The notes: generated from the sequence alone by a model not told the origin. Positions 16,327-24,258 are shown, counted from the stretch's first letter. The stretch is DNA of 64,000 nt from Bin87 sp964502995 (GCA_964502995.1 CAZCZB010000002.1:62001-126000), one strand, 5' to 3'. Numbers and translations are program-made.

Positions 16327-17008
16327 CGCCGAACCGGTATCCCACACCGTGAACCGTCTGGATGTAGCGCGGTTTCCTGACGTCTGGCTCTATCTTGCGG
16401 CGCAGGTTGGCGACATGAACGTCCACGGTGCGGTCGAACCCGTCGAAATCGTACCCGAACACCCACTCGATGATCTGATCCCGGGAAAACGGACGTCCGG
16501 GATCCCTGGCCAGGATGGTCAGCAAACGATACTCGGTGGGCGTGAGGGTTGGGACGTGCCCGTCCGCCGACACGGTGCGGGTACGGGTATCGATGGTTAT
16601 ACCCTGGTATTGGATCAAAGACGGAGCGGCGCTGACCCCGCTCCGCGACGCGCGCCGGAGAACAGCGCGGACACGGGCCGCCAGTTCCCGCGGGCTGAAC
16701 GGTTTCGCGATGTAATCGTCGGCGCCCAGATCGAAGCCGGTGAGCCGATCGTCTTCCGCGACCCTGGCTGTGGCCATTATGATTGGCACATCAGACTCGG
16801 AGCGCAGGGTTCGACAAATCTCCAGGCCGTCGAGGCGGGGCAACATTATGTCCAACACGATCAGGTCGGGCCGCACATCCCGCGCCATTTGCAACCCGGT
16901 AACGCCGTCGCCCACGATCGTCACTTTGTGGCCGTCCCGTTCAAGGTACAATCCGATGACTCGCGCGATGCCGGGATCATCCTCGACTACCAGTATGTGG
17001 CCAGGCAT
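16319..17008 (-). CDS. OmpR/PhoB-family response regulator
   Basis: A 229-residue regulator. The receiver domain has the acidic pair at about 10-11, phospho-acceptor Asp53 in LIVLDIMLPRLDG, Thr80 and Lys102 in DYIAKPFSP. The C-terminal winged helix is of the OmpR type (LTPTEYRLLTILARDPGRPF, then DRTVDVHVANLRRKIEP and VHGVGYRFGD). It should be phosphorylated by the overlapping kinase gene and is likely to control the secreted-protein gene downstream and possibly itself. GGAG lies six bases before the ATG. Confidence 0.95.
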   Translation of the reverse strand: MPGHILVVEDDPGIARVIGLYLERDGHKVTIVGDGVTGLQMARDVRPDLIVLDIMLPRLDGLEICRTLRSESDVPIIMATARVAEDDRLTGFDLGADDYIAKPFSPRELAARVRAVLRRASRSGVSAAPSLIQYQGITIDTRTRTVSADGHVPTLTPTEYRLLTILARDPGRPFSRDQIIEWVFGYDFDGFDRTVDVHVANLRRKIEPDVRKPRYIQTVHGVGYRFGDA

Positions 17009-17061
17009 TGGAGGCTCCGTTGCACAGTGCGCCATGGGCCGAGCATAGCACGCGGCCCGCG

Positions 17062-17091
17062 TTGACGCTCCGGGATTGGGCTGACTATAAT
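17062..17091 (+). promoter_or_regulatory. Strong sigma70-type promoter for the small gene at 17132
   Basis: TTGACG (17062-17067), an 18-base spacer and consensus TATAAT (17086-17091). The start of transcription would be near 17098, giving a leader of about 34 bases. It lies in the divergent gap with the response regulator. Confidence 0.7.
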
Positions 17092-17131
17092 CCCTGCAAG
17101 ACATTAAGAAATTATTGAGGTATCGACAGCG

Positions 17132-17434
17132 ATGAACCTGAAAACCGGACAGCGTTACGTCGGCCCCGGCGGGGCGGAGATGATCGTCAGCAAGGCCAGC
17201 GGTGATGGCGATCTGACCGACGGCGACATCGAGTTGCAGATCAAGGGGCCCGAGGTGGATTTCGGCGGCCTTGCTCCGGCGGACGACGCACCTGAGGTTA
17301 CGATGGGCAAACGCCTGACCTCGGCAGACGGCAGCGTGTCCGTACTCATCACCAAGGCCGGCAAATGCGACCTGCGCCTCAACGGCGAGCCGATGGAGTT
17401 GCAGGAAGCCAAGCAGTTGCCATCCTCCGACTGA
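17132..17434 (+). CDS. Small protein with two degenerate desulforedoxin-like repeats
   Basis: A 100-residue protein that appears to be two copies of one fold unit: LKTGQRYVGPGGAEMIVSK with GDGDLTDGDIEL, and GKRLTSADGSVSVLITK with GKCDLRLNGEPMEL. This pattern (G-x-R-Y, then VxVTKxG, then a turn and a Gly-x-Pro-Met end) is what I recall of small desulforedoxin/rubredoxin-like zinc ribbons, but the metal-binding Cys pairs are gone; one Cys remains. The fold assignment is an inference from pattern. GAGGT lies ten bases before the ATG and a strong promoter precedes it. Confidence 0.6.
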   Translation: MNLKTGQRYVGPGGAEMIVSKASGDGDLTDGDIELQIKGPEVDFGGLAPADDAPEVTMGKRLTSADGSVSVLITKAGKCDLRLNGEPMELQEAKQLPSSD

Positions 17435-17460
17435 TCGCCGGGCCAATTGCGCGAAATTTC

Positions 17461-17487
17461 AAGGGGCGGGTCTGGAACCCGCCCCTT
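17461..17487. repeat. 3'-end palindrome, GGGGCGGG subfamily (copy 6)
   Basis: Arms AAGGGGCGGGT (17461-17471) and ACCCGCCCCTT (17477-17487) with a five-base loop. It is exactly midway between two convergent stops, 27 bases from each. Confidence 0.85.
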
Positions 17488-17513
17488 CGTTTGCCGCGAA
17501 CCCGACGAGTTGT

Positions 17514-17957
17514 TCACACGTCGGAGTCACGCTCTTGCGCGGCGGGTCCGCCCCAGTCGCGGAGGTGCTGGATGATCGCGTCGGCGGCCTGCTCGTATCG
17601 TTCCCGGGCTTTGTTCAATTCTTCCAGCAGGTATTCAGAACGTTCACGCTCCTGTTGAACCTTGGCCTCTGCCAACTGAGCCTGGACTTCGGCGGCCTGT
17701 ATCCTGGCCTCGGCAGCATCCGCACGTTTCCGTTCTCTTTCGGTACGATTGCGTTCTTCTTCGAGGCGGTTGTCTTTTAGAAATCCGATCACCATGACTA
17801 TTGTTCCTAAAGTTACGCCCGACAAGTTGGTTGCCAGCGTACTGACCGGGTGTCCGATTGGGAAAGAAGTCCCCAGAATTTGGAGCGCGGTCGAAGCCAC
17901 CGTGGTGGTGAGAATGATGACCAGCGCAAGTACATAATACTTGATGTTTCGCCACAT
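17514..17957 (-). CDS. Small membrane protein with two TM segments and a long coiled coil
   Basis: A 147-residue protein. Two hydrophobic segments lie at about 7-27 and 43-61 (YYVLALVIILTTTVAS and LSGVTLGTIVMVIGFL). They are followed by about 60 residues of Glu/Arg/Ala heptad-like sequence (RNRTERERKRADAAEARIQA onward), predicted to form a coiled coil in the cytoplasm. No family was recognised. It may scaffold or tether a partner at the membrane. It is a single gene, convergent with the small gene at 17132. Confidence 0.65.
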   Translation of the reverse strand: MWRNIKYYVLALVIILTTTVASTALQILGTSFPIGHPVSTLATNLSGVTLGTIVMVIGFLKDNRLEEERNRTERERKRADAAEARIQAAEVQAQLAEAKVQQERERSEYLLEELNKARERYEQAADAIIQHLRDWGGPAAQERDSDV

Positions 17958-17984
17958 CGCATTGCTTCGCTGAGTGATTTAGCG

Positions 17985-18019
17985 CGCCCCGCCATCGATT
18001 TCCCAATGATGGCGGGGCG
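17985..18019. terminator. Perfect 12-base hairpin downstream of the LLM oxidoreductase gene
   Basis: CGCCCCGCCATC (17985-17996) and GATGGCGGGGCG (18008-18019) pair perfectly over an 11-base loop. It begins 30 bases after the stop codon of the minus-strand gene at 18050-19120. There is no T-run on either side, so it may protect a 3' end rather than terminate. Confidence 0.55.
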
Positions 18020-18049
18020 AGCCGAAGAGTTCGGGGAGCTTGCGGCAGC

Positions 18050-19120
18050 CTACAGGAAGTGCGGTATGACGTACTTACCGAACAGGCGGATGCTGTTCAT
18101 TATCTTGCTGTGTTCGAGGTTGCCCATCTGCATGAAGCACAGTATCTGGTCAACACCGGCCTCGCGGTACTTCTCGATGGTCTTGATGACCGTTTCGGGG
18201 CTGCCCATGGCAAACGCGCCGGACTCAATGTGGTCGTCGGCGGTCTTGTCGACCCTTTCCTCCTGCACCGCATTGACGGCGAACTGGTAACTCTGGGGAA
18301 CGGCGCGGCCAGCCCACGGAGCGTACAACTCCTCGGCTTTTCCTACGAACCATTCGCCCTCACGCGCGGCTGACTGGTAGGCCTCCTCATCGGTGTCGGC
18401 GACGTGAACCATGCACAACGCGGCGATGTTGTCGTTGACCCTGCGACCGATGGGGTTGGCGTTTTGCACCGCGTCGCGGTAAATCTGCACTCGCTCTACC
18501 AACTGCTCGTGGCCGCCCAGGTTGAAGCACAGGACACCCACGCCCAACTCTCCGGCCTCTCCAAAGGACGCCGGCTGGCTGCACGCCATCCACATTGGCG
18601 GGTGCGGGTCCTGCACGGGCTTGGGAATCACCGAGCGCGGCGGGATGTTGTAAAACTCGCCGGAGTGTGAGAATGGGTCCTCCGTCCACATCCGCGGGAT
18701 CATCTCGATGGCTTCCCGCCATTGGGCTTTGGTGGTCTCCGGGTCCACCTCGAACCCGTCCATTTCGATGAGCGTGGTCGAGCGTCCCGTGCCCAGATCC
18801 ATGCGCCCGTCGCTGACAATGTCGAGGACTGCGGCGCGCTCGGCGACCCGCACCGGGTGGTTGTAGGCGCCGGGCAGCAGGGCAACGGCATGGCCGATGC
18901 GGATGCGCTTGGTACGCTGCGATATCGCTCCGTACAACACCTCGGGGGCTGAACAGTGGGAAAATTCTCGCAGAAAGTGGTGTTCCACCGTCCAGAAATA
19001 GTCAAACCCCACATCATCGGCAAGTTCCACCTGGGCCATCACCTGCTTGTAACGCTCAGCCTCGATCCCGGGGTAGTGCGGCTCAGGCACCTGTATTTCG
19101 TACATCAAACCAAATTTCAT
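18050..19120 (-). CDS. LLM class (bacterial luciferase-like) flavin-dependent oxidoreductase
   Basis: A 356-residue TIM-barrel flavoprotein. FDYFWTVEHHFLREFSHCSAPE is the N-terminal active-site stretch (EHH), followed by RIRIGHAVALLP and VSDGRMDLGTGR, then ALCMVHVADTDEEA and the C-terminal FAMGSPETVIKTIEKY. Members use FMN or coenzyme F420 for monooxygenation or hydride transfer; this family is strongly expanded in SAR202-type Chloroflexota. The substrate cannot be inferred. CAGGAG lies before the ATG. A zinc alcohol dehydrogenase gene lies 49 bases upstream on the same strand, so both may be in one operon. Confidence 0.9.
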   Translation of the reverse strand: MKFGLMYEIQVPEPHYPGIEAERYKQVMAQVELADDVGFDYFWTVEHHFLREFSHCSAPEVLYGAISQRTKRIRIGHAVALLPGAYNHPVRVAERAAVLDIVSDGRMDLGTGRSTTLIEMDGFEVDPETTKAQWREAIEMIPRMWTEDPFSHSGEFYNIPPRSVIPKPVQDPHPPMWMACSQPASFGEAGELGVGVLCFNLGGHEQLVERVQIYRDAVQNANPIGRRVNDNIAALCMVHVADTDEEAYQSAAREGEWFVGKAEELYAPWAGRAVPQSYQFAVNAVQEERVDKTADDHIESGAFAMGSPETVIKTIEKYREAGVDQILCFMQMGNLEHSKIMNSIRLFGKYVIPHFL

Positions 19121-19169
19121 TTTCTTTCTCCTGATGCGGCAAACCGCTTGTTGGCCGTATTGTCGTATC

Positions 19170-20276
19170 CTACGGCACCAGCATGGCGCGGGTGATTTCG
19201 GTCTGGCGCTGGCTCCACTCCGCGGCGGCGAATGCTTCGTTGACGTCGGCCAGCGGGAATGTGTGGGAAACCAACTTGTCGAACGGCAGGCGGTCCTGGT
19301 TGCGCACCAGAAAATCCAGCAGTTCGGGCAGCAGCGACGGGCGATACATCAGGCTCCCCACGATGTTCTTGCCCTGCAGCAGCTTTGATGGGTCTATCGA
19401 CACTTCCTGCCCGCGCACGATGTCGCCAATCTCGACGAACGTGCCGCCGTTGGACAGCATGTCGATGCCCTCCTTGAGGAGATCAGCCCGCCCCACCAAC
19501 TCCATCACCACGTCGGCGCCCCGGCCGCGGGTAAGCTCGCGGACCCGGCGGACACGGGTTTCGGGAGTGTTGAACTCCTCGATGTTGATGGTGTCGTCGG
19601 CGCCGAATTCCTCCGCCAGTTGCAGGCGGTTTTCCAGCCGGTCCAGCACGATGACCCGGTCGGCTCCGCGCTCCTTCGCCATGGCGGTGGCGTGTATGCC
19701 GAGACCGCCGGCGCCCATGATCACGACTGACTGGCCGTGGTTCATGCCGGCGCGTTCCAGGCCCGTGGTTACCGTTCCCATGGCGCAGTTCACCGGTCCC
19801 AGGATGCTGTCGGGCAATTCGTCGGGAACGCGGAAGAAAGGATGGCGTGGGGGCAGGTAGAGGAAATCTCCGTAGGTACCCGTGAAATAGGGCCAGATGC
19901 CGGCGGCGGGATACTGCCGATTCACGCACCAGTTGGTATTGCCACGCAGGCACATGTGGCAGTGGTAGCAGGGAAACACGGCGGCGTAGATCACCCGGTC
20001 ACCTTCCTGGACATCGGTGCCGTAGTAATCGGACGTTACGCCATCGCCCAGGTACTCAATGACGCCGGTGCCCTCGTGCCCCATCACACGGCCGGTCTGC
20101 GGCAGAGGCAGGTGTTCCTGAGTCTGGTCTCCGCGCCAGGTGTGCAGGTCGGAACCGCAGATGCCGGCCTGTGTCATGCGAAGCAACACGGCTCCCGGTT
20201 CGGGTTCGGGCACGTCGTATTCTTCGATTTCAAAGGGTTTTCCGTACTCTTTAACGACAACAATGCGTCCTTTCAT
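19170..20276 (-). CDS. Zinc-dependent alcohol dehydrogenase (MDR superfamily)
   Basis: A 368-residue medium-chain dehydrogenase. Catalytic zinc ligands are Cys40 (AGICGSDLH) and His67-Glu68 (GHEGTG). A structural zinc lobe is formed by Cys103, 106, 109 and 117 (FPCYHCHMCLRGNTNWC). The NAD(P) loop is IMGAGGLGIHA at about 195-205. The substrate is unknown; the relatives act on sugar alcohols, threonine or aromatic alcohols. The ATG at 20276 has GGGAG upstream. It precedes the LLM oxidoreductase gene in the same direction. Confidence 0.9.
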   Translation of the reverse strand: MKGRIVVVKEYGKPFEIEEYDVPEPEPGAVLLRMTQAGICGSDLHTWRGDQTQEHLPLPQTGRVMGHEGTGVIEYLGDGVTSDYYGTDVQEGDRVIYAAVFPCYHCHMCLRGNTNWCVNRQYPAAGIWPYFTGTYGDFLYLPPRHPFFRVPDELPDSILGPVNCAMGTVTTGLERAGMNHGQSVVIMGAGGLGIHATAMAKERGADRVIVLDRLENRLQLAEEFGADDTINIEEFNTPETRVRRVRELTRGRGADVVMELVGRADLLKEGIDMLSNGGTFVEIGDIVRGQEVSIDPSKLLQGKNIVGSLMYRPSLLPELLDFLVRNQDRLPFDKLVSHTFPLADVNEAFAAAEWSQRQTEITRAMLVP

Positions 20277-20387
20277 CGTGGCTCCCTCCGATTGGTCCAG
20301 CGGTGCAGGATGGCGGTATCCTAGCACAACGGTTGCGGTTATGTGCTATGCTGACGACGCAAGCAGCCGACATGGAGCACAGGCACA

Positions 20388-20828
20388 ATGAAGATCGCGA
20401 TCGGCTCGGATCACGCCGGATTCGAATACAAAAGCAAGCTGCTATCGTTGCTGGCTTACCTTGGGCATGAGGCTTTGGATTACGGCACGTTCTCGGATGA
20501 ATCGACGGACTATCCCGAGTGGATACGGCCGGTGGCCGAGGCTGTGGCGCGTGGCGAGGTTGACCGCGGCATAGTGCTGGGGGGCTCCGGCAACGGCGAA
20601 GCCATCGTGGCAAACCGCGTGGCCGGCGTGCGCTGTACGCTGTGCTGGAACACCGAATCGGCACGATTCGCGCGGCTGCACAACGACTCCAACGTGCTGT
20701 CTATGGGAGAACGCCTGGTGTCCTGGGAATTGGCGCGAGAGATCGTCGATGTCTGGCTCACCACCGACTTCGAGGGTGGACGACACCTGCGCCGCGTGCA
20801 GCAGATCGACGCACCGCAGACACAGTAG
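20388..20828 (+). CDS. rpiB: Ribose-5-phosphate isomerase B
   Basis: A 146-residue RpiB/LacAB-fold protein. It opens with IAIGSDHAGFEYK and has GIVLGGSGNGEAIVANRV at about 61-78. Here Ser67 replaces the catalytic Cys of the E. coli enzyme and Glu71 is in the position used as base in the Mycobacterium tuberculosis type, so it is an actinobacterial-style RpiB. The enzyme interconverts ribulose 5-phosphate and ribose 5-phosphate. The end SMGERLVSWELAREIVDVWL is typical. It is a single gene, with a 3' palindrome between it and the nitrile hydratase alpha gene. Confidence 0.9.
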   Translation: MKIAIGSDHAGFEYKSKLLSLLAYLGHEALDYGTFSDESTDYPEWIRPVAEAVARGEVDRGIVLGGSGNGEAIVANRVAGVRCTLCWNTESARFARLHNDSNVLSMGERLVSWELAREIVDVWLTTDFEGGRHLRRVQQIDAPQTQ

Positions 20829-20856
20829 GCCGGTCCAACACAGACTGCAAAAATAT

Positions 20857-20880
20857 AGGGGCGAATGATTATTCGCCCCT
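20857..20880. repeat. 3'-end palindrome, GGGGCGAAT subfamily (copy 7)
   Basis: Arms AGGGGCGAAT (20857-20866) and ATTCGCCCCT (20871-20880) enclose GATT. Same core as the copy at 10077. It lies between the convergent stops of rpiB and the nitrile hydratase alpha gene, 29 and 25 bases away. Confidence 0.9.
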
Positions 20881-20904
20881 GTGTGGTTTTACACGGCAAG
20901 AGGA

Positions 20905-21519
20905 TCAGGGCGCAAGAGCGTCTGTAACTCCGATCATGCTGTCGCGAGTGACCAGTGCCGCAAGTTCTTCCTCGCTCATCCCCTCGGTGCCGGCAGGGCG
21001 GCGCGGCAACACCAGGTATCGCAAATCCGCCGTACTGTCCAGAACCGTCACCTCAGCGTCCGCCGGCGGCGAAGCGCCGAACTCGGCCATGACGCCACGC
21101 GGATCACTGACAGCGCGGGAACGATAGGCCAGACTCTTGTACCAGTCCGGCGGGCGGCCCAGCAGCATCCGGGGGTAGCACGAGCACAGGGTGCAGACGA
21201 CCAGGTGATGCACGTCGTCGGTATTCTCCACGACGGCAAGGTGCGGTGTCTCCTCGGGCAAGTTAAACCCCATCTCCGCCAATGCCGCGCGCGGGTCGGC
21301 CAGCAGGCGAGCCTTGAACTCGGAATCCACCCAGGCCCTTGCCACTACCTTTGCTCCGTCGGCAGGGGTGCGTCTTTCCATCAGGTCCACCTGACGTTGG
21401 ACTTCGTCAGCGGTCAGCAGGCCTTTCTCCGCCAACAGGGCTTCGATGGCAACCGAGCGCAGCGCGACCTCGCTCATGGGCTCGTCGTGGATGTGGTCAA
21501 CAACATGAGTGGCGGTCAT
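20905..21519 (-). CDS. Nitrile hydratase family alpha subunit
   Basis: A 204-residue protein matching nitrile hydratase alpha over its whole length: LAEKGLLTADEVQRQVDLME, KVVARAWVDSEFKARLLAD, and the metal motif VCTLCSCYP with Cys109, Cys112 and Cys114. In active enzymes two of these become sulfenic and sulfinic acids and bind low-spin Co or Fe; the Thr after the first Cys is the cobalt-type form. PPDWYKSLAYRSR and YLVLPRRPAGTEGMSEEEL complete the match. Substrate may be a nitrile or, given the split beta subunit, thiocyanate or another nitrile-like compound. It is the last gene of the cassette. GGAG lies six bases before the ATG. Confidence 0.92.
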   Translation of the reverse strand: MTATHVVDHIHDEPMSEVALRSVAIEALLAEKGLLTADEVQRQVDLMERRTPADGAKVVARAWVDSEFKARLLADPRAALAEMGFNLPEETPHLAVVENTDDVHHLVVCTLCSCYPRMLLGRPPDWYKSLAYRSRAVSDPRGVMAEFGASPPADAEVTVLDSTADLRYLVLPRRPAGTEGMSEEELAALVTRDSMIGVTDALAP

Positions 21520-21578
21520 TTTTCTCTCCAATGTGCCGATGGATGGGCCAAGCATCGAAACGGGTTGAAATGCCGAAA

Positions 21579-21615
21579 GGTTGCATGTGGCAACAACCCC
21601 CTAGTTGTGGCAACC
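21579..21615 (-). promoter_or_regulatory. Potential RNA structure across the stop codon before the nitrile hydratase alpha gene
   Basis: On the minus strand GGTTGC (21615 side) and GCAACC (21579 side) can close a stem around CAAC-loop-GTTG, and TTGCCACA occurs twice. The structure spans the TAG of the PLP gene and lies about 60 bases before the alpha start. It could tune alpha expression; no known class is recognised. Confidence 0.3.
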
Positions 21616-22704
21616 CCGTGCCTCTATATCCCAAACCGTCTCAACCATTCCGTCGCGAATGCCGATGAAACGATCCCAGCGGCTCACCATGGCATCCTGT
21701 TGCCCGGGCAGCAATACAACCTGGTCTCCCACTGCCAGTTCAACTCCCTCTGCAACTTGGAACACGGTGCGGTCACCGTCCATGTCAACGGCTTCGACAC
21801 CCGGCCGGCCTTCCACTCGCGGCAATCCTTTCAGACCGCCCACGGCCCGGGCGCCGGCGTCACCAATCGCCACTCCCGGGCGCGGAGCGCTGATGATGGA
21901 AGTCAAGACCTTGCCGGCCAGGTGGAAATCCTCGATGTAGTCGTATGAGGTTTCCATGACCAGATATGAACCACCCTGGATCTCCGTAACCTCGGGCATG
22001 TCTCCGGCTACGTCATAGCTCCACGTTTCGCCGGTGGATACGATCTCCACCGGCAACCCGGCGGCGATCATGGCCTCCCTGAGATCCAGAACGGGCTGGA
22101 TAAGGCGGTGGGCCTCGGTGAACCGGTCCTCACGGTCGGATGACGGTTCCGACATCATCTGGTGACTCATCACGCCTTTCAGGGAAAGCCCGGGCAGCGA
22201 TTCAATCGTTTTGGCCAGCGCTACGCCGGGTTCCACATCCTGCACGCCGCACCGGAGCAGCCCGGTCTCCTGCTCAATCACGACCCCGATGTCCACCCCG
22301 TGAGCCGCCGCCGCCTCGGAAATGTCCCGCGCGTTCGCTTCGTTCTCGCAGGCCACCAGTATCTCAGCCTGGTTCGCCAGCGCGCACAGGCGGGCGATCT
22401 TGGCGGGCGCCACCACCTCGCTGGTGACGAAAACGCTGGCCACTCCGCCCTGCACCATCACCTCGGCCTCGGCAACCTTGGCCGCGCACACGCCACCCAC
22501 GGTTCCGCCTCGCTGGATCTGGCGGAGCGCCAGGGCCGGACTCTTGTGGTTCTTGCTATGGCCGCGCAGTTTGCTGTGCCGGTCGCTGTAGTAACCGGCG
22601 ATCACGTCCATGTTGTGATCCAGAGCCTCCATGTCCAGGATCAGGCACGGAGTATCCAATTCTGCAATCGGGGTGCCGGGTTGGGGTTCATTTGTTTGCG
22701 GCAT
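21601..22704 (-). CDS. D-threonine aldolase-like fold-type III PLP protein (lysine present)
   Basis: A 367-residue alanine-racemase-type barrel plus C-terminal domain, like D-threonine aldolase/DSD1. The PLP lysine is present at about 51 (LRGHSKNHKSPALA). EIVSTGETWSYDV and TEIQGGSYLVMET hold the phosphate. The C-terminal metal motif PxHxC of D-threonine aldolases is replaced by PGQQDAMVSRWD, so the divalent-metal site seems lost. Expected chemistry is on D- or beta-hydroxy amino acids, not certain here. GGAGGT lies upstream of the ATG. It sits between a lysine-less paralogue and the nitrile hydratase alpha gene. Confidence 0.8.
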   Translation of the reverse strand: MPQTNEPQPGTPIAELDTPCLILDMEALDHNMDVIAGYYSDRHSKLRGHSKNHKSPALALRQIQRGGTVGGVCAAKVAEAEVMVQGGVASVFVTSEVVAPAKIARLCALANQAEILVACENEANARDISEAAAAHGVDIGVVIEQETGLLRCGVQDVEPGVALAKTIESLPGLSLKGVMSHQMMSEPSSDREDRFTEAHRLIQPVLDLREAMIAAGLPVEIVSTGETWSYDVAGDMPEVTEIQGGSYLVMETSYDYIEDFHLAGKVLTSIISAPRPGVAIGDAGARAVGGLKGLPRVEGRPGVEAVDMDGDRTVFQVAEGVELAVGDQVVLLPGQQDAMVSRWDRFIGIRDGMVETVWDIEARGCHN

Positions 22705-22781
22705 GGACTTACCTCCGATGTTCCCGAATTTTTGAGTGAATGGGGCCGTTGAAGCTGACCGAACTTCCCGCTCTGGCGACC

Positions 22782-23927
22782 TTACGCCAGTTGCCCGCGG
22801 CCGGCCACGCGCCAGTACCCGACCAGCTTGCCATCCCTGACGGCGCGGATGTAGTCGTATTGATTGACGCAGAGGGCGAGGTTGTACGGAACCAGGCGGA
22901 CTTTGTCGTTGGCCATCAGTTGTTGGGTGGCCGGCCCTTCCAGATCCAGGATTCCGTGCTCCGCGCTGAACCTGGCAGCCACGGCGCCGGGGAATGACTC
23001 CAGGACGGGAACGCCGAAATCGGGGCCGGTCGTCTTGTGACCGGCGTCGACCACGGCCCGGTGCGACACCGGATGGCTGATGACGGTGGCCAGTATTTTC
23101 GCCGCCGGTTCAAATTCGGGGCGAACCGCCAGCGTCTCCGCATCCATCAGCGGATACACGCCGGCTTGCACCTCGGTGACGCCCGACATCTGCGAAACCA
23201 CGTCGTAGCTGTACGTGCTGCCCGCGCTCACCGTGGCGACCTCAATTCCGGCCTGTTCCAGGTCGCTGCGGGTGTCCAATACCGGTTGCAGTCGGCGGCG
23301 CGTTTCGGCTGCCAGATCGTCGCGGTCGGTGATCGCCAACGGACCTTCGTAGGTCATTATTCCCTGGAATGACAAACCGGTAGCCTCCACCACCATTCGC
23401 GCCAGATCAACCGATTCGCGCCCGGGCGCAACGCCGCCAAATCCGTAGCCGCAGTCGATGTCCACCAATACCCCAAGAGTGGCGCCGGCCGCCTGGGCAG
23501 CCTCCGCAAGGTCCTGGACGTTACGGGAGTTGTCAACCGCCACGGTCATGGTGATCCGGCCGGCCAACGCGACCAGGCGGCGGACCTTGGCGGCGCCAAC
23601 CACCCGACCCGCGATGAGGATATCGTCAATCGTGGAGGCATTGTCGTCGCCACCGGCGAACGCTTCCGCTTCCCCAAGGGAACTGACGGCCACGCCGCCG
23701 GAGTTGTTGGCGGCTGCCAGCTGGATCTGAGCGATTTCAGGGCACCCATGACACGAAACGTGGGGCCGAACCCGCACCTGACCTGTGGCCGAAGTCCCGT
23801 CGGAACCGCCAACGGCGTTGTGCAGGACCGCGATGTTCTGTTCCATGACGCCCAGGTCAACCACCAGGGCGGGAGTATCCAACTCCTCCTCGGGGACGCC
23901 TATGGGTTGAATTATCGGTCGCTCCAT
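22782..23927 (-). CDS. D-threonine aldolase-like protein lacking the PLP lysine
   Basis: A 381-residue paralogue of the next gene. It keeps the family frame: ELDTPALVVDLGVMEQNI at the N-terminus, DIDCGYGFGGVAPG, GIMTYEGPLAI, SAGSTYSYDVVS and EVQAGVYPLMDAE. At the PLP lysine, where relatives have RPHxKTHK, it reads RPHVSCHGCPEIA, so the Schiff-base Lys is Ser58. The C-terminal metal motif is also changed (PYNLALCVNQYD). It may be a pseudoenzyme partner of the lysine-bearing paralogue or bind another ligand through the CHGC cysteines. AGAGGT lies upstream. It follows the beta C-half gene by 31 bases. Confidence 0.8.
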   Translation of the reverse strand: MERPIIQPIGVPEEELDTPALVVDLGVMEQNIAVLHNAVGGSDGTSATGQVRVRPHVSCHGCPEIAQIQLAAANNSGGVAVSSLGEAEAFAGGDDNASTIDDILIAGRVVGAAKVRRLVALAGRITMTVAVDNSRNVQDLAEAAQAAGATLGVLVDIDCGYGFGGVAPGRESVDLARMVVEATGLSFQGIMTYEGPLAITDRDDLAAETRRRLQPVLDTRSDLEQAGIEVATVSAGSTYSYDVVSQMSGVTEVQAGVYPLMDAETLAVRPEFEPAAKILATVISHPVSHRAVVDAGHKTTGPDFGVPVLESFPGAVAARFSAEHGILDLEGPATQQLMANDKVRLVPYNLALCVNQYDYIRAVRDGKLVGYWRVAGRGQLA

Positions 23928-23958
23928 CCGTATATCTACCTCTCAATTCTGGGGGGCG

Positions 23959-24258
23959 TCACGCCGGGTCCAGCCAGTGCTGGTACACGTCCACCAGCAG
24001 AGTATCCGCGGGGTTGCCCGAATAGTCGGGCCAAAGGTCAGTCTGGCGCAGGCGGATGCGATAAAGTGGCTGACGAGGCAATCCATCGCCACCGTGGGCC
24101 AGTGATTCGGGATTCGGATACACACCGCACAACGCGGCCACCGTGCCAACGTGGCCCTGGATGTAGGCAGGAGTGCGGAAATGGTGGGACGGTGATCCCG
24201 AACGCACCCGAACGCGCGCGCCGTCGGGAAATCGTACGGTTTCGGCAGTGGTGGTCAT
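23959..24258 (-). CDS. Nitrile hydratase beta subunit, C-terminal half (SH3-like) as a separate gene
   Basis: A 99-residue protein equal to the C-terminal domain of nitrile hydratase beta. VRFPDGARVRVRSG, FRTPAYIQGHVGTVA, YPNPESLAHGGDGLPRQPLY and LLVDVYQHWLDPA map in order to the canonical beta end (drug-binding SH3-like barrel ending in LEPA). In thiocyanate hydrolase this half is a separate subunit (ScnA). The start codon overlaps the stop of the N-half gene in TGATG, so the two halves are made in equal amounts. Confidence 0.88.
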   Translation of the reverse strand: MTTTAETVRFPDGARVRVRSGSPSHHFRTPAYIQGHVGTVAALCGVYPNPESLAHGGDGLPRQPLYRIRLRQTDLWPDYSGNPADTLLVDVYQHWLDPA

